NCBI RefSeq assembly: GCF_023343835.1
Contig: NC_064433.1
Span: 30,597,214-30,661,213 of the forward strand
DNA from: Lagopus muta
Lineage: Eukaryota > Chordata > Aves > Galliformes > Phasianidae
Reading direction: 5' to 3'
Length of the DNA stretch: 64,000 bases
Shown: piece after piece, positions 48,076 to 61,200 of the stretch
How the letters are laid out: the number at the start of each line of letters is the position of its first letter
Numbering within the stretch: the first letter of the stretch is position 1
Notes under the pieces: generated by a model
The model's database searches: none
What the model saw: the letters and a program-made list of their open reading frames with translations, nothing else
Told to the model about the DNA's origin: nothing
Program-made: the position numbers and the translations under genes

Positions 48076-51000
48076 TATGGTTCTGCTTGTTCTTGGGTGT
48101 ATCTCAGAGCCATTTTATGTGCTAATGTAGCCACAGATGCATTACCCTGAGTAGGGCCAGCTTGGGTGTTTCTTTCCTGGGATGTTCTGCCTGCGGAGGA
48201 GATAATATGCAGGCTGGCAACTGAGAGCTGACCAAATTGTTGTTGCTTCTGCTGAGGAGAAGCCAGGAAATATAGCCTCTCTGGCCCCTGCATGATTGCA
48301 CCACGTGGTCTCACCTTTTCAGGTGCTGCTATAATGTGAGCCCCTGAAACATGGGCTGCAAAACTGGCGTGGCACCCTGGGTATGCTCTGAAGGAAGGGA
48401 ATCCCTTCTTCTGCAGCTTTCTCTGTATAGCTATGGCTTTCAGTATCCTGCACAGCCACTCTACTGCACAGCTCACTGAGTGAATATCCCACCTTCATTT
48501 CTTTTTAACTTGGCAAGTATTGAAAACAGTCAGACAGGAGCTGCCTTCTCAGAGAGTCAAGATAGACTCACCTGTTCCCTCCTACTTTAATAGCACATGA
48601 GCCAGGCTGGCCTGGCATTTTCTCAGTTATAACTGGAGTAAACCAAGCCTTCTCTGAACATCTTTTTTTTTTTTCCCCTTCCCTTCCAGCAACTATTGTG
48701 TTAAATTTGTCATTTTAAGTTCAGCTTTGTTTCTACCTCCTCACCTGCGCTGACTGTGTGGTGCCTCAGGAGTGATGTGAATGACCCTCACCACATGATA
48801 CAGAATCCTCAAAACATGAGTCAAAGGGTTGGACAGACAGAAACCACTGTTCTCTGCAAGCTGGTACAGAACAACAGTGACTGTGTGTGATCTGTCACCA
48901 TAACATTCAATTAAATGTGGATGCTGTTAAGAATAGGAGTGGATATGGCAGAAATTCCTCCTCAGCTTGTTTGTAGTAGATTTTAGGATTAGTATATCGT
49001 GCTCTGCAGGAACTCAAGAACTTGTGCTCTTTACATGGGCATGAGCAATCAGGAAGCAGCAATGTGGAGATTATTCAAAAATAGTCATTTATCTCATGTA
49101 CATTGTGTGTGACTGTGTCTAATATTTTTGATTTCTGACTGGGATTTTACCTCACTGATATTAAAATCTCTTTGAACTTTGTATGTAACTGAGCTGAATG
49201 CTTTTAAGGGACACATTGATATTATCAGTAGGTTGCTGAAAACTCCATCCAAATGTACCATCTGACATTCATCTAAATTCTCTATTCAGCATAAACGTAA
49301 ATATAAAGAGATTTTAATTCAGAAGTTAAAAACACTGCACATTTTATTCCATACATATGTCAGGTGCTTGGCACATCGTATTTTTGGTTTATGATTTCAA
49401 TGAATTCTAAAGAATGACAACACCCCAGAAAAAAAGCCCAGAGGATTATGCTGTAACTCTTTATACAGGGGCGATAGGCTTTATGGAATAAAGCACATGC
49501 TTAGCATTAATCAGTATTAGTGTTTGTATGATTTTCTTCCATTAAAAGATAACATATGGGGTACCCAGAAGATGGGAAATTATTTCAGGAGCACAGGAAC
49601 ATGTTCAGTGTGTTTCTTCTTGTGATTTTGTTGCCACTTATCTACGGATGCATGCAAATTTGTCTGCTTGCTTTTTACGGAATAATCTCGTGCCAGCCAG
49701 TACTGGATATATGGTGTACGAAGTCTGCATACCTCAGCAGAGATGATCTAATGGTTCAAGGAGAGCAGTAACGCCACATTTACTGATTTCTGTGCATTGC
49801 CACAGGACAACTTGGGTTTTCATGAATACATTTGTTATTTATTTAGTTCTGGACAGTTTTAGTCACATTGAATTTCCCTCAAACTATTTCCCATCACTTG
49901 TTTCATTCCCAAGTGACAAGAAATTCATGCAATATACAGTGCCTTGGCCATCTCACTCTCACAGGGTTGTACCTGCTCTCTTATTGGTGAGCTGTAACTT
50001 TTCATGAAGGTTTGAACAAGTCCACTGGGGCTTGGACCTCTGTACAAACATATATCAGTGTGATTGTTGCTATAGCAAAATGTGTTTGTGTATTATACAT
50101 CACTGATTGCATGTCTGCCTGAAGCAGCAGTAATCATTCTGGTGAATTCATTTGTACATCAGCACTCTCCAGGCAATCTCCTTGCACAAGAATTGTCATC
50201 AGCAAAGTATTTTTGTATCCAGGAATGAGGAGAGCAGACAGTGCATGGTGGATATTTATAAACAGATGTTGGAGAAAAGTTATTATTTTCCTAGTTGTCT
50301 GCCTTCTGTTCTCCATCTGAAAGAGAGGAGTTTCCTATCTCCTCTTTAGAGTGAGGGCCAGGTGGGGATGACTTTTCATCCCATGTCTTCTAATCGTCAA
50401 TTTCATTGTAATTATAGACCAATGTGAAGATAGTGGTGAATTAACCAGAGTAAATTAAAAAGTTTTCTTTGTTGTTCCTTAAGAGCTAAGATATTTATTT
50501 ACTTATTATTAATGGCTTCCTCCTGGTGTTTTACAGTAGATGCTAAAATATATTTAGATAGCCATTGTAACTGGCATCATCCTCCAGTGTTGACTCTGAC
50601 AAATATGGAAGGATTAAGATGACCAGAACATAAGGATCAAAGAAGCTGATGGAGTCATTTCCACTGCTCTGATGAAATCTCAGCACATAGAACTTGTGAA
50701 CACAGACACTACAGGCCTTCCTCCCATGCAATGTTGCAGAGACTTGGAATTATTTGCCTTCCCTCCCCCATGTACTTACTTGGTAATGTTTACAAATCAG
50801 AGGTCTGCTCATTTTAACAGTCTTGTGTTGTTTTTCTCCCATAATATGATTGCAGAAAGGTTAATTTTAGATTTGGAAAAGAAATCTGAACTCCAACGAG
50901 CAACTTTTAGTTGGAGCTTGTGGGGAAAAAAAGCTCTACCTTCAACTGCAGCTGAAATTGATGCATGACATAGGGATCCAGCCTTCTGTAAAGAGAAGGA

Positions 51001-54000
51001 GGGGCTTGGATATTTGCAGTCAGTTGATATTATTGTGTAACTTTTTTTTTTTTTTTCCTCAGTGCATATTTGTGTGCATCCTTCAGAGCAAAATATGTTG
51101 CCTTTCTCACTTGCTGCTGGTTGAAGAAGGCAAAATCATGTACTTGGCTCCACTGTGCTAGAAGACAATACTTAGCATGCCCTTCGAGCCCTTTTCTCCT
51201 AGAATTCTTGTGTTTCTATATTACCAATAGCCTGTTTAGTTCTTTTTATTTGCTGATTCTGAAGCATAAAGCAATGTTGAAAGTGGAACAGGAGTATGTC
51301 ATTTGTGAATGGAAAAAACAAAATTTGACGGTAGACAAGTTTTCGTAATCTCATTCAAGTAGATCGGTTCCTAGAATTTACTGTGATTATCCCTCAAAGC
51401 ATAAACTAAGTACTGTAAGAAAGGTTTTCATACATGCACATAAATGTGAGTTCTTTCTTCTGACTTGGCTTTGAACCTAGAAAATGGTAGCTAAAGGTTT
51501 AGGTGTTCACTTGACTCCTGTATTGAATAAGTTACCAAGCCTTTATCCTTGTGCTTCAAAGTGGCTAGAACACAGATTTAGCTGATACTAACTGCATGCT
51601 CCCAACTCTAGAAGTTAAGGATGTGAACACTTTGCTGCTGGTGACACAAATGTCTATGACAGAGAAAAGATTTTGGTCTCATCCAGTGGATGCTGGTGAT
51701 GCCATTTTCTTTTGCAAGAATGTTGAGCTTGTCCTCATCTTGCTTTGTGTACCTGAAGCCAAGTACAGTTCTCCCATGTAACCAAAATGTCTGTTCATAA
51801 CTCTGGCGATGTGTATGAGTGTATATAAGAAAATGAATTGCCCTTGAAAAGGTTGTCTGACTCACTCTGCCATAATTGCAGTTAGATTGAATGTAACTTG
51901 TTCAATTTACGTAGTACTGTGAGGTCTTCAGAATTCAAGACAATTTCAGGGTGCATTCTGAGTCATTTTGTCTTTCATTTCTCAATAGCTTTCAAGAACA
52001 CAGTTGCTTTAATTGCCCACTGTTGCTTTAGCTGCACTTTGTGAGGGTGTTTGCACAACTCACTGTGAGTGAAGTTAGCAGCAGTACTCAGTGTCCAGCA
52101 CATTCTTCATGAGCAATTGAAGAATCCACATTCTCTGTGGCAGTCTAAGGTTTGACGTTATTTCCTTTAGAGGATAATGTGGAATATTTATTTCTATCGA
52201 GCGTACAAAATACAGATAATTCAATTTTTTTTTTTTTTATTTTAGGGTGGATTAAAACAGGTCTGAATTGTATTTTTTTGTAGAAAATTTATGAAATAAC
52301 TTGTAGTATTCAAAGCATTATTAAAGACAAGGAGTGCATTAAGACAACAGAGGCACCATGACTAGGTTTATATTGGGTCACTGCAGGATCCAGATGTATG
52401 TAGTTGGTGGATGGAAACACATGGCTACTAATCCCTTCAACAGGGTTTTGAGGACATAAGTAGGGCACCTATTTTTGTCCACTAGCAATACATCAGGCTC
52501 AAGTGCCTCTGAATGGAGAGGAGGTATTTTCGCAGGCCAAGGGGGAGAGCACCGAGTGATCTGTAGGAAACTAAATAACATGGGGTATTAGAAAAGGGGA
52601 TCTGAAAAGAGCAGCTGTTGCTTCCAGAGTTAATTCCCAAATATTAGGAGACAGTGGTTTGTTTTATGCTAAGCCTCTGACTCATTTGAGATGGACCAAT
52701 TTAGAGGTGGGGATTCAAAGGAGAGGTGTCTCTATCAGCACTTGCATTATGTAAATGAAGCTACCGGGTTAGTTTGACCGTGGCAATGTGGGAACTGGGT
52801 CAATTGCTTGTATGAAAGCTGAATCCACCAACCCCAGGCAGAGACGGTGGAATGATTTGGGTGTTCTGTAGGGGGAGAGGAAGTAATTTCCCCTCAGAGA
52901 AGAGAATAGAGGCTTCCATCAACCCTCCCCTGAAATGAGGTATGGATCCTCCTGTGAATAAACAGACAGGTAATAATTTATTTGCAGACAGCCTGTTATT
53001 TAGGACAGGGTAACTTTCCCAGTACATACATGCCAGGAGAGGCATGTTCTGTACAAAAAGATGAATGAATGCCGTGAACACTTTCCATTTGTGCATGCGG
53101 AACTTGAAGCATCCATCTCGGTGTCCCAGAGACCTCTGGCCAAGCAGGAGTCCCAATATATTTATTTTTGCTTCTGCTGGGAGACAAACATCTCCTGGTT
53201 TATTGTTAGTAACAGAACAAGGTCTCCATCTCATCTCAAATTAGGGTGCTGTATTGGTTTCCAAAGATATTTGCCACTTTACGATGTGTTAGATTTAGCA
53301 CTTAGCTCACCACATTGGCAGGGGGATTTGGGCTCTGTCTGACGTAACTCCTCACACACAAGTGGTGGGGATGTCCACCCCACAGCCCCTTGCAGAGGGT
53401 GTGCTGGTGGCTGTGGTGCTGTTTGTGGTGTCCCTTGAGACACTCAGCAGATTTTTGTATTGTGAGGCCAGTTAGCGCAACAATTATTTTTATTTTCTTG
53501 GAATTTTTGAAGGTCTGAAATGAGCAGCTGGAACCATTGTTATCTGCAAACACTAACCCAGGACTGCTGCTTGATCCAAGTGTGCAATGGGAGATTACTT
53601 GAGACCCCTTCCAGCTGCATGTCTCTTACAAAAGCAGTCTTTATGATCCATGTTCAGCACAAGCTTGAAAGTATTTTGAGTAAATTGTCATTTCATTAGC
53701 TAAGACAAGCAGCAGCTTCTGTTCTCCGAACATTCATTTTTTGCAGGATGTTACCAGATTGCACAACACCGCATGGATGTGTTGAAGGAATTGACACTGC
53801 TGCACCAAAGACAACTTTGGTGGCAGAACATGACATCCCAAGCTCATCATAGACCCTCAGCCAAAGCACATGGGCCAGAGGATGCCACTCTTAATGGAAA
53901 GCCATTTGCGTCTGTATGGGCTAGACCAAAATTTTGTTTCAGTAGCACATTTTTGGGAAAAATTCCACTGAAATTTTAAGCCAAATGAATGGAAAATTCC

Positions 54001-55275
54001 AATCTATACCATCAACTAGTCCTCTTAGTCAGTACTTGCTGACTAGCTTTAATTACTATTATGTCAGCCATTGAGAAGTAGCCAAGCAAGACAACGTTTA
54101 CTGAAAATTAACACCAGAGCCAGCTGCTTTGCGGCTTATCTATCCCTGCTGCCCTTTTTTCAGATAGATGTTGTTTAACATTGTCTTTGATTACTTACAG
54201 AGTAGAAAGGACTTTGCCCTCTGATGAGTGTCCCTCGTTCAGTTTCTTTCTAAATCCAAAACTGAAACATGCGTTGATTTTTTCTGTGTTTTCTTTTTCT
54301 TTTCTTTCCAAATCGATCCTAGTATTCTTGTAATGTCCATTCAGTGATACATTCTTTTGTCTGAAAGAATGTCTAATACAGATTCATTGCTTTCTTTCTT
54401 TTTTGTCCTTGAAGACATGTTTTTTTTTCCTCTTCTCTAGCTAAACTCATTCACTTGCATCAACTACATGAGTTTAATTAAGCAAGGTCAGGACATAGGG
54501 AATTTATAGCTCAAGAAACGTGAAAACAGAGCAAAGGAGGTGATGCAGGGAATTAAGGAGGCATAACCACCAGGAGAAGATCCGTGAGGATTTCAGGGAC
54601 GTTGTGTCCCAGGCAGAGGTGGCGGTGTACACTTTGGAATGATGAGATGGGATGAAGGGGTGAGAGGATTCTGAGGGCAGTCCTGGGTGTAATGCAGGTA
54701 CTGTTCATGTTCTGGGAGTCTGGCAAGTGTCTGGGCCTGCTAGCAGGCAGCTATGGGAGCAGGAGGTCTGGCATGGGGTATGCAGTTCTCACATGAGCTC
54801 ATTGGTGCTGGATAGACCCATGTATTTTGGGCTGTGATTATACATCAGACAAATATGTAACAGTAGGAAAATCTATAGCTCAACGATAGGAAGTATTTAT
54901 ATAAAGCTGTGCCATCTGGTGCACACTCCTAACAGCAGCTATCCTTAGCTGCTGCACTGCGTATCTGGGCTAATCCCATGCCCCAAAGAACGATGCATTC
55001 AGTGTCGTGCAGGTAGCTCCACTTTTAACACCAGCCATTCTCTACTCGATGATGTCTGTGAAGTTCCATGAATAGATACAAAACAGAGTATGTATCATGG
55101 TTATGGTATGAGGAAGCTACAAATTTATGCATACACATCTTTCTCTCTTAAAAGGGAGCACAGGTTTAGTGATGCTCATGTCAAGGCTTAGTTTGTCTCT
55201 GCTTGATTTTCAAAATATTCCTTCTCTTGCTAGCCTAAAACAGAAGAAAAAGATCTGCAGTCCTTGAAAAATTCA
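48076..55275. other. Intergenic, downstream of SLC38A4, no gene recognised
   Basis: About 7.2 kb with T homopolymers at about 48662-48674, 51042-51057 and 52225-52238 and a weak hairpin at 54349-54372 (9-bp arms). Open frames are short and lack family signatures. Confidence 0.55.
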
Positions 55276-55281
55276 TTTATT
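55276..55281 (-). promoter_or_regulatory. SLC38A4: Candidate distal poly(A) signal AATAAA
   Basis: A canonical AATAAA on the minus strand (TTTATT on plus) with a T-rich element some 25-40 bases downstream. It is the most distal strong candidate after the SLC38A4 stop codon. Upstream alternatives are at 57509-57514, 57136-57141 and 56552-56557. Confidence 0.4.
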
Positions 55282-58200
55282 GTACATCAATGGATAGTTT
55301 TGTAATAAAAATCCTCATTATCAACATGACAGGACAAACAAGAAAATGCAACATCCTCCATTTCCAGCAGTGCTAAGAAGTTAGTGTGCAATGCTAGCCT
55401 TACTCCACTAACAGCTGCATGTTGCTGTGAGCAGTGCTTATTAACTACAATATCTGACATGTTACAGACTCTCCACCTTTATGCTGGACACCAATATTTT
55501 TGTGCCAATAAAAGCCAGTGACTAGAGCCATCATTCCATAGTTTTTTGGTTACTTCTCTTGAGGTCATCTACATTTTATGTGAGACATGAATTTCTAAGT
55601 TTCCACATGCAGCTGCAGACAATAGATGTAACTGCTCTGAAACAGAAACTCAGTTATGTTTCGTTCTTCCCTACATGTAACTCATTAATGCTAACAAGAA
55701 AAGAGGTGTTGGGATACTGCTATTAACTTTAGTTCACATCAAAGCTCTTCACTACTAATAGAATGTTACTGGTATTCGTCTGCTTCAAATTGAACAAAAT
55801 ATGGGAAACTTTAAAGAAAAAAAACAAAGCCAGTCAGCATTCACAAGGGTGTATGGCCTAGAGTATTAATGATGCAGTACTCAAGTGAGTGTAAAATAGC
55901 GCTCAGAAGGACAGTAGTTGACATGGAATATATAACTGATACACTTTTCCTGCCAACTTTTATGTCTACCCACACTTAGCAGGCATGCACACAGAGAGAC
56001 ACACATGGTCAATTTTACGTGAAGCTGAAGAGTGGACAGAGGCAGCTTTTGTTGGCTTTCAGAGTTCACATGCGTGCATACAACAGATTTTTAAATTGGA
56101 AAATGGAAACACCAGTTAAAGGAGACTGGATTTTCCTAAACATGTTAAACCCAACAATTGCACTTTCCCACTCATTCTGTCTTCTACTGAGCCCCTGTCA
56201 CCTCTCTGACTACTTTTCCTTTGAGAAAAATAGTACAGAGAGCATGTGTAGAGTTCCCCATAGATCTGACAAAATGCAGTCTGGAGGCTACTAGATGCTA
56301 ATTAAGCATCCTTATAACATGGAACATCACATTCTTTTCTCTCGCACAGCTGTGTAGCACAATACACTTGAGATTATCAGTAATATCTTTTCCTTTGCAT
56401 AGCTTAATTATGCATGCTTTTGAATGCTGGCATATGCATAGCTGAGCTGAGATAAAGCCACAGAGCAAGTTAGCCAAATTCTTGGTTTATACTGGTAATG
56501 CAGAACCTTGATGCACATATTAAAAATTCTCAAGAGGAAAACAACTTGTCATTTATTGTAACATAAATAGTGAATGTCTGAATTTGTTTTTACACAGGTA
56601 ACGGCCAGGGTTTGTGGCAAGTGTATTTCAAATGCTACTGAATAAAATGAGCCTTTAACAAATCCAGTAATCCAAAATATTTTCTTCAAAACAATACTAA
56701 ATGTGTGGCTGTGAAAACAGAGTGACATATAAAATAAAAAAAAATAAATCAGAAATCATGTACCAGAGGGTAATATTTTTATAACTAGAAGAAAACAAAG
56801 GATTATGTACATAAATACAGATATTTATATATATAGCAAATTACAGTTTCCTGCACTGAACATTTATCAAACAGACAAGTGCTGAACAATACTGCATAGG
56901 GTGCTCAGCCACACCGTGTGGTCTCCTTAAATTCCCGTGAGAATGGAAGACAAGCTTCTATGGAGGATGGAACTTGTTCAGTGATGCAAGCTCAGACAAG
57001 AATTAAAAATGCTAAGAAAACCAAAAATCCCACTCTAGAATTGCCTAACGTTTCCAGCAGAGACACCTTTAACAACAACAAATGAATGGTCAGATGTTCT
57101 TCAGTCACAGCACAGGGGCTCCTGCACGAGAGAGCTTTATTCCATACAACAGCCATCATGTGTCAAGGGTGACAAATATGGGCAGTGTATCTGATGCTCG
57201 GCTTTGTCCACTGGCTTGCCAAATCTGTCACCTTTCTGATAGATCAGTACATGGGGAGAAGTCACTTTTCTGATCCCCTACAGAAATCATACCTTTTCTC
57301 TAGGAGCTGGGCACCTGCTCCTATGTGCTTCATGTGCAAAACAAGGCACTAGCTGGTTTTCTGGCCATTACCTTTCCAGTGCTCTAGGAACCGTGTTATG
57401 AATATAATGGGAGAGGTGAAAAAGGATGGGACCAAACGACTGTTAAGGACTACGTACACAGTTATTCTTATATTTGTTTTGAAAATAGAAAGCACCCACA
57501 TCACACATTTTATTCAACCTGGCTAGAAATGCTAAGCTCGGGTTCCTGATGCATAAATAACCATCCTGTGACATAGACTCCATTGGGTTCTAGTGTCCTA
57601 CCCAGAAACTGTCCTACCCAGAAACTGTCTTCAACATATTGCAGTTACTAGCTAGGAATAGCTGTGCCATGTTGGTGTCCTTTAGAGCACACAATACAAA
57701 CATTATGGTATGAAAAGCACTTGGTTCTTTCCACAGGTTAGTGATGTCGGGAACTTGGGGGATTGTAAATCCAGTCCATTACAATGAGAGTCATACTCAC
57801 AATCATGAAGATTATGCCAACTATAAGAAAAATTAGAGCCTGTAATTGAAAAGCAAAAATGTATTAATGAAGAAAATGACTGAGCATACTGTAGTTTAGA
57901 CTTTTCCAAGGTAACCACATTTCTATAATGCTGAGGTCTTGAATCTGGGCCATTCTCTGTGACTGAATTTAAGTAGAACCATACAGGGCTATGTGAATCA
58001 AAGTTAATTTTATGTAAAATTTCAGTCCAAAAGAGCCGAGCTTTACAAAACTAAATCTAAAAAAAAAGCAACCTAAATTTGTTTATATAAATAATTATAC
58101 AAATTGTAACTGAAGAACAGTTTCTTTTCCTTTAAAAATTGACCAATTTTCAGTGCATATTCATTGTTTCCAATATCAATAACAGTTTCAGAGTTAATCC

Positions 58201-61200
58201 TTTACATCTTTATTAGACAAAAGATAAGCCCATCTTTCTTCTCTGAAAGCATTTCTGTATATGGTGATCTAGGTGCTTACATTCCCACTTTGCTTCAGTG
58301 GGGCTTTAGCTTTCAGAATCTGTCCACACTTAATAATAATCTACATCATAACACAAAGAGAAATATTGTACGCTATCTTTGTGCAGAGTGTGAAATTCTA
58401 GATATGCCTAGCACAAAATCATGAAGAATGAACAAAGAGCCATGGAAAAATACGCATAGTCTATCTCTCTAACAACAACTGTTCCAAAAATTATCTTCAG
58501 AAATCATTTTATGGTAACGATCCTTTTCTTTCACACTTGCCACACACGTCATGTACAAATTGAACTTCTCCCATTTCCATTTACTTTCTTTTTTTAAAAC
58601 ATGTATACAAAGCTGTACTTACGTATGTCTGCTTACGTTATGTGCCTGAATATATATTACATCAATATATTTTGATTAAGTGTTCAAAGGACATATCCTC
58701 AGTGATACTGTTAAATTTCAGGTGACTATTGTGTGCATTTATACATGGATACAAGATGCTGCTGCATCAGTTCAGCATGATGTATAAACACATGCTGCAC
58801 ATAAATGATAGATCTTCATGTGTATCTCCTTTCAGTGTATGAATCTATCCCAATGGAGAGCTCTCATCTTTGTATCACTTCATTATCTCTTCAGTATAAC
58901 CTCCTTCTTAATCTAGACCTTACATCTTCCTATTAACCCATAGATAGACTTCTAGCATGGACCAACAGCTTTTTATGCACAATTTAGGTATCAATTATAT
59001 AGGTGAAGATGTTAACTACATCTTAGATCCAATTAAATAAATTAGATTTTCTAGTGTCTTAAGAGACACTTTAACTTAGACGCTTGCTATTGTTAATTTA
59101 GCAGTTGGAGTAGAGCTTTAAGCAATTTCACTTGCACAGCACGGGTCTCCATGCTATGGTGAACCACATTGTCCAATCTGTGTTTTGGTGAGCCCCTACC
59201 ATTTACGATCAGCTTTCAGACACTGCAAGTAAAAGCCCTTGAATTTGGGGCTGGTGGAAAGCACACACCCTCCCATCATCCTTCCTCAAAAATTGCTGCC
59301 AGAACCCTTACCCCTATCTTCTGGGGAGACCTCATGGGCTCCTTCTTAACAAGTCGCAGGTAGAATGCAGAGGGGAGGATGAAGATCAGCATGGTGGCAG
59401 AAGAGGCACCTGGAAGAGAGACCAAAGTTGAGTACCATGTTGTGTGACACTCTGCCAGCATAGTTCACCCACAAGGTGAAAAGAGATGGGGAATATTCGT
59501 GCAGAACTCGCCTGTGGTCATGCATGACCTTCAAATTGCATGGCTTCAACTTCAGGGGGCTTGAAAGCCCCCTGCAGAAGAGTTGGGTTTCTCTTTAAGG
59601 AATAATTTCTGTGGGTTTTATGGGGACTGATTTGGGCAACTTCCTTTGGAGTACAGTTATTACTGTCCGCTGAGACCCATCCTCAAGTTTGGCACAGAGA
59701 TATCCAAGTACTTGAGTTCTCAGAGCTGAAGAGACATTAGTTGTCTGTCTGCAAGTAGATGTCTGCATGTGAGCTGTTCAAGTGGGGACAAAAGGGCACT
59801 GAATCATAGAATGGCTTGGGTTGAGAGGGCTTAAAGATCATCCAGTTCCAACTCCTCTGCCATGGGCAGAGTTGCCAGCCAATAGACCATGGGGACTTCA
59901 CATTACCTTTTGAACTTATCCCATATAAAATCAAATTGGTGTTTATGTTATTCCACTGTAAGATCCACATGGAGACTATCATATAGTCCACAAATGTAAA
60001 TATGTTGTAGAAAGTATAAACACAGTAAACAAAAAGTATTTATGAAACCTACCAATAAATCCAAATATGTCTTTAATAGCCGGAACAAAAATCACAAGCA
60101 TGTTATTAAAAGCAAGAATTACTGCTGCAATCAGAAGGTGTCGTATCCAGCTGAACGGCCTTTTGGGAAACAGTAATGCACTGATAGATGAACGAATCTG
60201 GAAGACAAAAATAATCCAGGAAAGTAAAACAGCACTTATTTTATCTTTGCTTCTTGCTTTTTAAATGGCCTACACTGGTTACTTTTGCTGTGAGAAATTC
60301 TGACCAAAGAATTGTGTTTTCAGTCTTAATGTAATCTCACTCTTGTGTAGGTTTTTTGAGAACTGGGTTCACAGTTTCATGCAGAAACTCAAATATTTGC
60401 TGTGTAGGAGAAAGATGAGTAAATAGGCTGTAAAATCGGGGAGATGAAATCTGCTCAACTGAAAGATGTGGTATCAGCAAAAAAAAAAAACAAACAACAA
60501 CAACCACAACCAAACCAGTCCAGAGATCCCCCCACTGTGAATACTACTCAGCAGGCAAAATACGCACAGGTGAAATCTGAGTTGAGTTGCTGTATTCCTG
60601 AACCTGATCCCCCTGAACATCTCACAGGAGATCTGCAATTTACTTTTGAAAAGAAAGAAAACTTTTGTTTTACTTTCATTAAACATACAAATACATCTAT
60701 CAAAATATAAGCATCTCTTACCACATGGAAAAGAAAATATATCAAATTATAGATAAAAAAAAGCTGTTGCAAAAGATCCTTTTTTTGCTTTACTTTCTCA
60801 CACAATAGAGTTGGGTTTGTCTTTGCTTTTTCATCAGTGAAAATGGAAAGTAGGAGAAAGGTCAGCTGCAAATCCCTCTGGAGGCAGTAGATAATGTTAC
60901 TGTGAAGTACTGTGATAAGCTTAGAAGATTTGAAAGGTAGAAGTTGAAACTGGGAAAAGCTCAAGGCTCACTTCTGCTTCTGGATAAGTTCGGCTGTTCA
61001 GTAATAGTACGGAGTTCTGTCAGACTCAAAGCCCATCATATGAAAATGCAGCATTCATTTTGCATGCTGTACTTTTCAGGCTGACATGAACATACGTTAC
61101 GAAGAAAGTAGGTAGCAAAACTTTCATCTGGTCCCTGAGTTGCTGTAAAACACCTTTACCACTCTGAAGAAGCACTGCCTGCATTCCTGTTCACTTGTCA

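Larger units (their letters stand above)
55276..57737 (-). other. SLC38A4: Probable SLC38A4 3' untranslated region
   Basis: The sequence after the SLC38A4 stop is AT-rich and shows no convincing coding frame. AATAAA signals on the minus strand lie at 57509-57514, 57136-57141, 56552-56557 and 55276-55281. The last is followed by a T-rich stretch with TCTTTTTCTTCTGTTTT-like sequence, as expected of a downstream element, so a UTR of up to about 2.46 kb is plausible. I cannot tell from sequence alone which site is used; the left boundary is inferred. Confidence 0.5.

Noticed and set aside
54349..54372. Hairpin with 9-bp arms
   Set aside because: Arms this short are expected by chance many times in 64 kb.
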